Part shown: piece by piece, positions 6,385 through 10,833 of the stretch
How positions within the stretch are numbered: the first letter of the stretch is position 1
Layout of the letters: each line of letters opens with the position of its first letter
DNA from: JAKGBX01 sp965366835
Lineage (GTDB): Bacteria > Pseudomonadota > Alphaproteobacteria > Rhodobacterales > Rhodobacteraceae
Direction of reading: 5' to 3'
DNA: 10,833 nt
NCBI GenBank assembly: GCA_965366835.1
Contig: CBDUGF010000126.1
Span: 1 to 10,833, forward strand
Made by a program: the position numbers and the translations under genes
Notes under the pieces: model-generated
The model's database searches: none
Told to the model about the DNA's origin: nothing
The model's input: only the letters and a program-made list of their open reading frames with translations

Positions 6385-8031
6385 ATGCAGCACGATCCCT
6401 ATCTCGCCGAGCGCAGCGCCCAGTTCCGCGCCCAGGTCGCCCGCCGCCTCTCCGGCCAGCTCACCGAGGACGAGTTCAAACCGCTGCGCCTGATGAACGG
6501 CGTCTACCTGCAACTGCACGCCTACATGCTGCGCGTCGCCATCCCCTATGGCACGCTCTCCTCGGCGCAGATGCGGGTTCTGGCCGAGCTGGGCGAGCGC
6601 TGGGATCGTGGCTATGGCCATTTCACCACCCGCCAGAACATCCAGTTCAACTGGCCCCGCCTGACCGACATCCCCGACATGCTCGATCGCCTCGCCGAGG
6701 TCGGCCTGCACGCGATCCAGACCTCCGGCAACACCATCCGCAACGTCACCGCCGATCCCTTCGCCGGCGCCGCGGCGGATGAAATCGCCGATCCCCGTCC
6801 GCTGGCCGAGCTGGTGCGAATCTGGTCCACCGATCACCCCGAGTTCCAGTTCCTCGGTCGCAAGTTCAAGATCGCCGTCTCCGGCGCCGATCAGGACCGT
6901 GCGGTCTTGAAAGCCCATGATCTCGCCATCCGTATCCGGCGCGAAGACGGCCTCATTGGCTATGAAATCCTGATCGGAGGCGGCCTTGGCCGCACCCCGA
7001 TGGTGGGTCAGACCCTGCACCCGTTCCTCGCCCCGGGCCACCTGCTGCCCTATATCGAAAGCGTCCTGGCCACCTACAACCTGCTCGGGCGGCGCGACAA
7101 CAAATACAAGGCCCGCATCAAGATCGCCGTGCACGAGCATGGGCTGGAGAATATCCGCGCGCTGGTCGAGGATGAATTCGCCCGCCGCCTGCCCAGCTTC
7201 AAGGGCGCCGACCAGGCCCTGCTGGCCGAATTGCAGCAGCGTTTCGCCCTGCCCCCGCTGGCGCCGCGCGATCCCGCGCCCTATCATGCCGCGCGCGCCG
7301 ACAATCCCGGCTTTCGCAGCTTCACCGACACCAATGTCGCGCCCCACAAACGCGACACCCACGCCATCGTCAGCATTTCGCTCAAACCCCATGGCGGCAT
7401 CCCCGGCGATGCCACCAGCGCCGAGATGCGCACGCTTGCCGACCTCGCCGAAACCTATTCGCACGCCGTGCTGCGCATCTCGCCGGAACAGAACGTGATC
7501 CTGCCGCATGTGGCGCTGGCCGATCTGCCCGCGCTTTATCGCGACCTGCTGGCCGCCGGTCTCGCCACCGCCAATATCGGGCGTGCCTCCGATATCGTCG
7601 CCTGCCCCGGCCTGGATTACTGCGCGCTCGCCACCGCCCGCTCGATCCCGCTGGCGCAGGAGCTTTCCACCATGCTGCGCGACACCGGCTTCGACGACGC
7701 CATCGGGAAAATGCGGATCAAGATCTCGGGCTGCATCAATGCCTGCGGCCATCACCATCTCGGCCATATCGGCATCCTCGGACTCGACCGCGGCGGCGTG
7801 GAAACCTTCCAGCTCACCCTCGGCGGCACCGATGGCGATGCCCTGGCCATCGGCGAGCGCACCGGCCCCGGCTTTTCCGCCGAGGAGGTCGTGCCCGCCA
7901 TCGAACGGCTGATCACCGCCTATCTCGCCCTGCGCAAGGATGAAGACGAGAGCTTCCTTACCACCTACCAGCGCCTCGGCGCCGCCCCGTTCAAATCCGC
8001 ACTCTACCCCGACTCCCAGAAGGCCGCGTGA
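6385..8031 (+). CDS. cysI: Nitrite/sulfite reductase, siroheme [4Fe-4S] hemoprotein
   Basis: This enzyme carries out the six-electron reduction of sulfite to sulfide in assimilatory sulfur metabolism, in the cytoplasm. The 548-residue product has the two-fold repeat of the family: ferredoxin-like half-domains and siroheme-binding motif TTRQNIQF (81-88) in the first half, and the iron-sulfur ligands in the second half. These ligands are C407 and C413 (CPGLDYC) and C450 and C454 (CINAC). The following HHHLGHIG is typical of the sulfite/nitrite reductase signature. Length is normal for a single-chain ferredoxin-type enzyme. No flavoprotein CysJ is present, so electrons probably come from ferredoxin, perhaps through the nearby fpr product. 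GAGG lies 8 nt before the ATG. Its TGA overlaps the GTG of cysH (GTGA). Sulfite is favoured over nitrite because of the cysH neighbour. Confidence 0.93.
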   Translation: MQHDPYLAERSAQFRAQVARRLSGQLTEDEFKPLRLMNGVYLQLHAYMLRVAIPYGTLSSAQMRVLAELGERWDRGYGHFTTRQNIQFNWPRLTDIPDMLDRLAEVGLHAIQTSGNTIRNVTADPFAGAAADEIADPRPLAELVRIWSTDHPEFQFLGRKFKIAVSGADQDRAVLKAHDLAIRIRREDGLIGYEILIGGGLGRTPMVGQTLHPFLAPGHLLPYIESVLATYNLLGRRDNKYKARIKIAVHEHGLENIRALVEDEFARRLPSFKGADQALLAELQQRFALPPLAPRDPAPYHAARADNPGFRSFTDTNVAPHKRDTHAIVSISLKPHGGIPGDATSAEMRTLADLAETYSHAVLRISPEQNVILPHVALADLPALYRDLLAAGLATANIGRASDIVACPGLDYCALATARSIPLAQELSTMLRDTGFDDAIGKMRIKISGCINACGHHHLGHIGILGLDRGGVETFQLTLGGTDGDALAIGERTGPGFSAEEVVPAIERLITAYLALRKDEDESFLTTYQRLGAAPFKSALYPDSQKAA

Positions 8032-8822
8032 ACAGTCCCATGCTTCATCTTTCCCGAAATACTCCCGCCCATTGCCCGTCAGGCGGCATTGCCGCCGAGA
8101 GGGGAGGTTCCCGCATTCTTCACCCGCGCAGCGTTGCGGTGTTGAACGCCTATTTCGAGACCCAGCCCACCGAAGCGCTGCTCGAATATGCCCTGTCCGG
8201 CGCGCTGGGAAAAATCGCCCTGGTCTCCTCCTTCGGCGCCGAGGCGGCGGTGCTTTTGCACATGATCGCGCAGATCGACAAGACCACGCCGGTGCTCTTT
8301 CTCGACACCGCGCTCCTGTTCCCCGAAACGCTGGCCTACCAGCGCGATCTCGCCGCCGATCTCGGCCTCGCCGACATCCGCGTCCTGCGCGCCGACACCG
8401 CCCGCACCGACCCCGACAATAGCCTGCACCGTCACGACCCCGACGCCTGCTGCGTCCTGCGCAAGACCGCCCCGCTGGAACGGGCCCTGCACGGTTTCGA
8501 CGGCTGGATCACCGGGCGCAAGCGGTTTCAGTCCGCCGCCCGCACCGTCCTCGACCTGTTGGAAACCGATGCTGCCACGGCCAAGCTCAAGCTCAACCCG
8601 CTGGCCGGCTGGTCGCCCGCCCGCATCTCGGCATATTTTGACAAACACGCGCTGCCGCGTCACCCTCTGATCGAGCGCGGCTACGCCTCGATCGGCTGCG
8701 CCCCCTGCACCACACCGGTGCGCGCCGGTGAAGACTCCCGCGCCGGGCGCTGGCGCGGCTCGGAAAAACAGGAATGCGGCATCCATTTCGCCAATGGCCG
8801 CGCTGAAAGGATCGCTTCATGA
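8028..8822 (+). CDS. cysH: Assimilatory phosphoadenylyl/adenylyl-sulfate reductase CysH (iron-sulfur type)
   Basis: CysH reduces activated sulfate (APS or PAPS) to sulfite, the substrate of CysI. From GTG at 8028 it is 264 residues. Seen motifs: the nucleotide-binding loop LVSSFGAE (65-72), CC at 141-142, GCAPC with C224 and C227, and ECGIHF with catalytic C250. The CC/CxxC set binds a [4Fe-4S] cluster and is the mark of the assimilatory APS-reducing type (EC 1.8.4.10), although some PAPS enzymes carry it. ITGRKRFQ and EDSRAGRWRG are also typical. The GTG overlaps the cysI stop and has AGAAGG 4 nt upstream. Oddly, about the first 30 residues (HLSRNTPAHCPSGG...) look unlike CysH and are encoded by repeat-like DNA. 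Alternative starts are ATG 8040 and GTG 8139, or even ATT at 8115, which has GGGGAGG 7 nt before it. The catalytic part is secure, the start is not. Confidence 0.93.
   Translation: MNSPMLHLSRNTPAHCPSGGIAAERGGSRILHPRSVAVLNAYFETQPTEALLEYALSGALGKIALVSSFGAEAAVLLHMIAQIDKTTPVLFLDTALLFPETLAYQRDLAADLGLADIRVLRADTARTDPDNSLHRHDPDACCVLRKTAPLERALHGFDGWITGRKRFQSAARTVLDLLETDAATAKLKLNPLAGWSPARISAYFDKHALPRHPLIERGYASIGCAPCTTPVRAGEDSRAGRWRGSEKQECGIHFANGRAERIAS
8041..8107. repeat. Intergenic-type repeat motif and hairpin at the cysI/cysH junction
   Basis: The stretch begins with CTTCATCTTTCC (8043-8054) followed by AAATACTC (8057-8064), which I recall as a recurrent motif in gaps between genes of Rhodobacteraceae. 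Then comes a perfect hairpin, GGCGGC (8082-8087), ATT, GCCGCC (8091-8096), and directly after it a strong Shine-Dalgarno-like GGGGAGG (8101-8107). The frame from the GTG at 8028 reads through all of it. The recognition of the motif is from memory and needs a genome-wide count. Confidence 0.5.
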
Positions 8823-9244
8823 GCACAGTTCTGATCGACGATACCGGCTTCATCGCCGAAACATGGCCGCATGGCTTCACCGAAAATCCGCGCGAAATCG
8901 CCGGTGAACATGGTGCCGGGCTCGATCTCGATCCGGCAAACGACCTCGCCGAACTCGCTCCGCGTCTGGGCTCGATCGGCCTGATCCGGGTGCGGTTTTC
9001 CAGCTTCGCCGACGGGCGCGGCTTCACCACCGCACGCCAGCTGCGGCTGACGGGCTTTACGGGTCGCCTGCGCGCTTTCGGCCCGCTGATCGCCGATCAG
9101 TATGCCATGGCCCGGCGCGCCGGGTTCGACGAGGTCGAAATCCCCGCCGATCTCGCCGCCCGCCAGCCCGAAAGCGCCTGGCGCGCCCGCGCCGACTGGC
9201 ACTCGAACGATCATCAGGCCCGGCTGCGCGCGCCTGCGGTCTGA
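8819..9244 (+). CDS. DUF934 family protein, sulfite reduction accessory
   Basis: This is a 141-residue soluble protein starting MSTVLIDDTGF. It matches the DUF934 family, often annotated as a probable oxidoreductase in sulfite reduction because it is nearly always next to cysI and cysH. Typical stretches are IGLIRVRFSSFADGRGFTTA (58-77), then GPLIADQYAMARRAGFDEVE and the tail SAWRARADWHSNDHQARLR. I see no cysteines and no obvious cofactor site, so an enzymatic role is doubtful from sequence alone. The ATG at 8819 overlaps the cysH stop by 4 nt (ATGA) and has AAGGA with a 7-nt spacer, so it is coupled to cysH. It appears to be the last gene of the operon, since the next gene starts 127 bp later with its own leader. 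Confidence 0.88.
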   Translation: MSTVLIDDTGFIAETWPHGFTENPREIAGEHGAGLDLDPANDLAELAPRLGSIGLIRVRFSSFADGRGFTTARQLRLTGFTGRLRAFGPLIADQYAMARRAGFDEVEIPADLAARQPESAWRARADWHSNDHQARLRAPAV

Positions 9245-9297
9245 TCCCGCCGCCAGGTCAGGATAGCGGCGCGCTCACCCAAATCGACATTTCACAT

Positions 9298-9311
9298 TTG
9301 CGCCAGATCAA
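9298..9311. promoter_or_regulatory. Fnr/FnrL-like half-conserved box upstream of fpr
   Basis: TTGCG-CCAG-ATCAA matches the Fnr-type consensus TTGAT-N4-ATCAA at 8 of 10 positions. The right half is perfect and the left half has two mismatches. It lies about 61-74 bp before the proposed fpr start, within the 127-bp gap. Redox control of a ferredoxin reductase would make sense, but one imperfect box can occur by chance. Confidence 0.25.
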
Positions 9312-9371
9312 AGACGCAGAGCAAATACACCTTCAAAACGTGCCGCAACATGATATGGAGGGGCAAATCGT

Positions 9372-10244
9372 TTGCCTGCGAACAATATGAACGAGCAAAG
9401 CCCAGTGACCGAGACCAAGACCACACCCGCAGCAAGAAAACCCGCCCTGCCCGATGCCCAGACGGTCACAGAAGTGAAACACTATACCGACCGGTTGTTT
9501 TCCTTCCGCTGCACCCGCCCGGCCACCCTGCGGTTCCGCTCCGGCGAATTCGTGATGATCGGGCTGATGGGCGATCCCGATCCCGATACCGGCAAGCAAA
9601 AGCCGCTGCTGCGCGCCTATTCGATCGCTTCGCCCTCCTGGGACGAAGAGCTCGAATTCTACTCGATCAAGGTGCCCGACGGCCCGCTCACCTCCAGGCT
9701 GCAGCATATCAAGCCCGGCGACCAGATCATCCTGCGGCCCAAGCCGGTCGGCACGCTGGTGCATGATGCGCTGCTGCCCGGCAAGCGGCTCTGGTTCTTT
9801 GCCACAGGCACCGGCTTCGCCCCCTTCGCCTCGCTCCTGCGCGAGCCGCAGACCTACGAGGATTACGACGAGATCATCATCACCCATACCTGCCGCGAGA
9901 CCGGCGAGCTGACCTATGGCGCCGAATTGATCGCCGCGCTCGAGCATGACGAACTGCTCAACGAGGTGATCGGCCAGGGCTTCTGGAAAAAGATCAAGTA
10001 TTACCCGACCACCACCCGCGAAGAGAGCCCCAAGATGGGCCGGATCACCGATCTGCTGCGGTCGGGCGATGTCTACAAGGATCTGGGCGTCGAACCGATC
10101 AGCCCCGAGAACGATCGCGCGATGATCTGCGGCAACCTCGCGTTCAATCTCGAGCTCAAGGCGATGCTGGAGGAATACGGCCTCGAAGAAGGCGCCAATT
10201 CCGACCCGAAACAATACGTGGTCGAAAAGGCCTTTCTCGACTGA
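9372..10244 (+). CDS. fpr: Ferredoxin/flavodoxin-NADP(+) reductase
   Basis: This FAD enzyme moves electrons between NADPH and ferredoxin or flavodoxin in the cytoplasm. The 290-residue product shows the FAD-binding RAYSIAS (81-87), the second FAD contact GPLTSRL (104-110), and the NADP-binding loop GTGFAPFASL (146-155). It also has MICGN (251-255) and a C-terminal extension ending VVEKAFLD beyond the usual aromatic residue, as in short bacterial (subclass I) reductases such as that of Rhodobacter capsulatus. The TTG at 9372 is preferred because GGAGGGG lies 8 nt upstream; the ATG at 9387 would be 23 nt from it. Residues 1-26 are a poorly conserved-looking, polar lead. Its place after the cys operon fits supply of reduced ferredoxin to CysI, though it has its own leader and also likely serves oxidative-stress defence. 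It ends before a strong terminator. Confidence 0.92.
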   Translation: MPANNMNEQSPVTETKTTPAARKPALPDAQTVTEVKHYTDRLFSFRCTRPATLRFRSGEFVMIGLMGDPDPDTGKQKPLLRAYSIASPSWDEELEFYSIKVPDGPLTSRLQHIKPGDQIILRPKPVGTLVHDALLPGKRLWFFATGTGFAPFASLLREPQTYEDYDEIIITHTCRETGELTYGAELIAALEHDELLNEVIGQGFWKKIKYYPTTTREESPKMGRITDLLRSGDVYKDLGVEPISPENDRAMICGNLAFNLELKAMLEEYGLEEGANSDPKQYVVEKAFLD

Positions 10245-10251
10245 GCCGCAT

Positions 10252-10286
10252 CCCCGGCATCATGACACCGCCGCGCAAAGCCGGGG
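10252..10286 (+). other. Inverted repeat just after the fpr stop
   Basis: CCCCGGC at 10252-10258 and GCCGGGG at 10280-10286 are perfect 7-bp arms with a 21-nt loop. The structure lies in the fpr 3' untranslated region, before the main terminator. It may help stabilise the mRNA end. No T-run follows, so it is not itself a terminator. Confidence 0.35.
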
Positions 10287-10312
10287 TTCATCTCGGCGCC
10301 GGCCGTTGCAAG

Positions 10313-10355
10313 AAAAAAAGGCCCCCCGCCTCTCCGGCAGGGGGCCTTCGTTTTT
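10313..10355. terminator. Strong bidirectional intrinsic terminator
   Basis: AAGGCCCCC (10318-10326) pairs with GGGGGCCTT (10340-10348), and after one C/A mismatch GCC pairs with GGC around a TCTCC loop. Seven A residues precede the stem and a TTTTT run (10351-10355) follows it, so it works on both strands. It separates the convergent fpr gene and the minus-strand gene ending at 10375. Confidence 0.9.
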
Positions 10356-10374
10356 CGTGTTCTCTATGTCCGGC

Positions 10375-10833
10375 TCAGAGGCCCAACGCTTCGCGCAGCT
10401 GGTCGAGCACGGCTTTCAACGCATCGGGGTTGTCCTTGGCCTGCTGAACCGCCGCCTTGAGCGTGGTTTTCTGCAACGCACCCATCGAGGACTCGTCGAT
10501 CGCCTTGATCACGCCGTCGAGGTCGAAGCCCTCGGGTGTCAGCATCTCGCCAAGCTCAGCAGGCGCCGCCTGTGCCGCGGCTGCGGCCTCTTCAGCGACT
10601 TTGGCGGCCGCTTCTTCCGCCGCCTTGGCCTCTTCCTCGGCCTTCATCGCGGCTTCCTCGGCAGCCTTGCGGGCTTCCTCTTCCGCCGCCTTGGCGGCTT
10701 CTTCCGCCGCCTTGGCTTCTTCTTCGGCCTTCATGGCAGCCTCTTCTGCCGCCTTGGCCTCTTCCTCGGCCTTCATGGCGGCTTCTTCAGCGGCCTTCGC
10801 CGCCTCTTCTTCCGCTGCCTTGGCCGCTTCTTC
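10375..10833 (-). CDS. Ala/Glu/Lys-rich repetitive coiled-coil protein (partial, N-terminus outside window)
   Basis: I do not recognise this gene. The frame is open through the right edge, so the visible 152 residues are the C-terminal part and the start is not seen. The first ~95 residues are almost only Ala, Glu and Lys, in tandem units such as MKAEEEAKAAEEAA, and should form a long helix or coiled coil much like the middle of TolA. The last ~60 residues are of normal composition. They begin near LGEMLTPEGFDLDGVIKAID and end LKAVLDQLREALGL, suggesting a small helical domain. A cell-envelope spanning or scaffold role is possible by analogy with TolA-like proteins, but no transmembrane part or partner gene is visible. 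The downstream terminator is shared with fpr. Confidence 0.8.
   Translation of the reverse strand, partial: EEAAKAAEEEAAKAAEEAAMKAEEEAKAAEEAAMKAEEEAKAAEEAAKAAEEEARKAAEEAAMKAEEEAKAAEEAAAKVAEEAAAAAQAAPAELGEMLTPEGFDLDGVIKAIDESSMGALQKTTLKAAVQQAKDNPDALKAVLDQLREALGL
10606..10776 (-). repeat. In-frame tandem repeat of ~42 bp inside the coiled-coil gene
   Basis: Four consecutive units are visible on the minus strand. MKAEEEAKAAEEAA is coded at 10776-10735, again at 10734-10693, a 15-residue variant KAAEEEARKAAEEAA at 10692-10648, and MKAEEEAKAAEEAA once more at 10647-10606. More degenerate units (EEAAKAAEEEAAKAAEEAA) continue to the window edge. The units are nearly identical in DNA as well, so copy number could vary between strains. 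Confidence 0.8.

Noticed and set aside
6046..7767. A 573-codon open frame on the minus strand across DUF2849 and cysI
   Set aside because: Its product is Gly/Ala/Asp-rich with no recognisable domain, and the opposite strand codes for clear DUF2849 and CysI proteins. It is the usual antisense shadow in high-GC DNA.
8990..9001. GTGCGGTTTTCC, identical to 12 bases of the dctP upstream dyad
   Set aside because: It lies inside the DUF934 coding sequence and lacks the second arm, so it is a chance match.
10590..10833. Repeated ~42-bp units that could suggest a CRISPR array
   Set aside because: The units are contiguous, in frame and code for Ala/Glu/Lys repeats, with no unique spacers.
1..10833. 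Signs of a mobile element, defence system or prophage
   Set aside because: No transposase, integrase, terminal repeats, tRNA-linked attachment site or defence-type domain was found. Base composition and coding style appear even apart from short AT-rich promoter pockets.

Overview
The window is about 10.8 kb of high-GC DNA with a strong alphaproteobacterial character, most likely a member of the Rhodobacteraceae/Roseobacter group. Reasons: the TRAP dicarboxylate transporter linked to dctBD, the gene order DUF2849 - cysI - cysH - DUF934 next to an Lrp/AsnC regulator, a ferredoxin-NADP reductase of the short bacterial type, and one copy of an intergenic motif (CTTCATCTTTCC...AAATACTC) that I recall as common in this family. 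No mobile element, CRISPR array, rRNA or tRNA gene is visible.

Left block (1-5247, all minus strand). Read in the direction of transcription this is dctB (sensor kinase), dctD (response regulator, 4-nt overlap with dctB), a small exported beta-barrel-like protein, a 306-bp regulatory gap, dctP (periplasmic binding protein), a terminator-like hairpin, then dctQ (small permease, cut by the window edge; dctM is presumably beyond it). Together these form a sense-and-import module for C4-dicarboxylates or related organic acids. DctD keeps its receiver and its DNA-binding helix-turn-helix, but its central AAA+ domain has lost the GAFTGA loop and the Walker A lysine, so it should not work as a normal sigma54 activator. 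In agreement, I find no -24/-12 element in front of dctP. There are instead two similar dyads 33 bp apart, which are plausible DctD sites.

Middle block (5402-9244). A minus-strand Lrp/AsnC regulator is divergent from a tightly packed plus-strand sulfur assimilation operon: DUF2849, cysI (siroheme [4Fe-4S] nitrite/sulfite reductase), cysH (iron-sulfur phosphoadenylyl/adenylyl-sulfate reductase) and DUF934. The 150-bp divergent region holds inverted repeats and an Lrp-like dyad. The cysI/cysH junction is odd: intergenic-type repeat DNA lies inside the apparent 5' end of cysH.

Right block (9245-10833). A plus-strand ferredoxin/flavodoxin-NADP reductase gene (fpr, probably TTG start) could supply reduced ferredoxin to CysI, since no flavoprotein subunit CysJ is present here. 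It ends at a strong bidirectional terminator shared with a convergent minus-strand gene. That gene is cut by the window end and encodes an Ala/Glu/Lys-rich repetitive coiled coil with a small conserved-looking C-terminal domain of unknown function.

Most of the window is ordinary core metabolism. The points most worth a second look are the degenerate DctD with its dyads, the cysH 5' end, the small outer-membrane-like protein inside the dct cluster, and the repetitive protein at the right edge.
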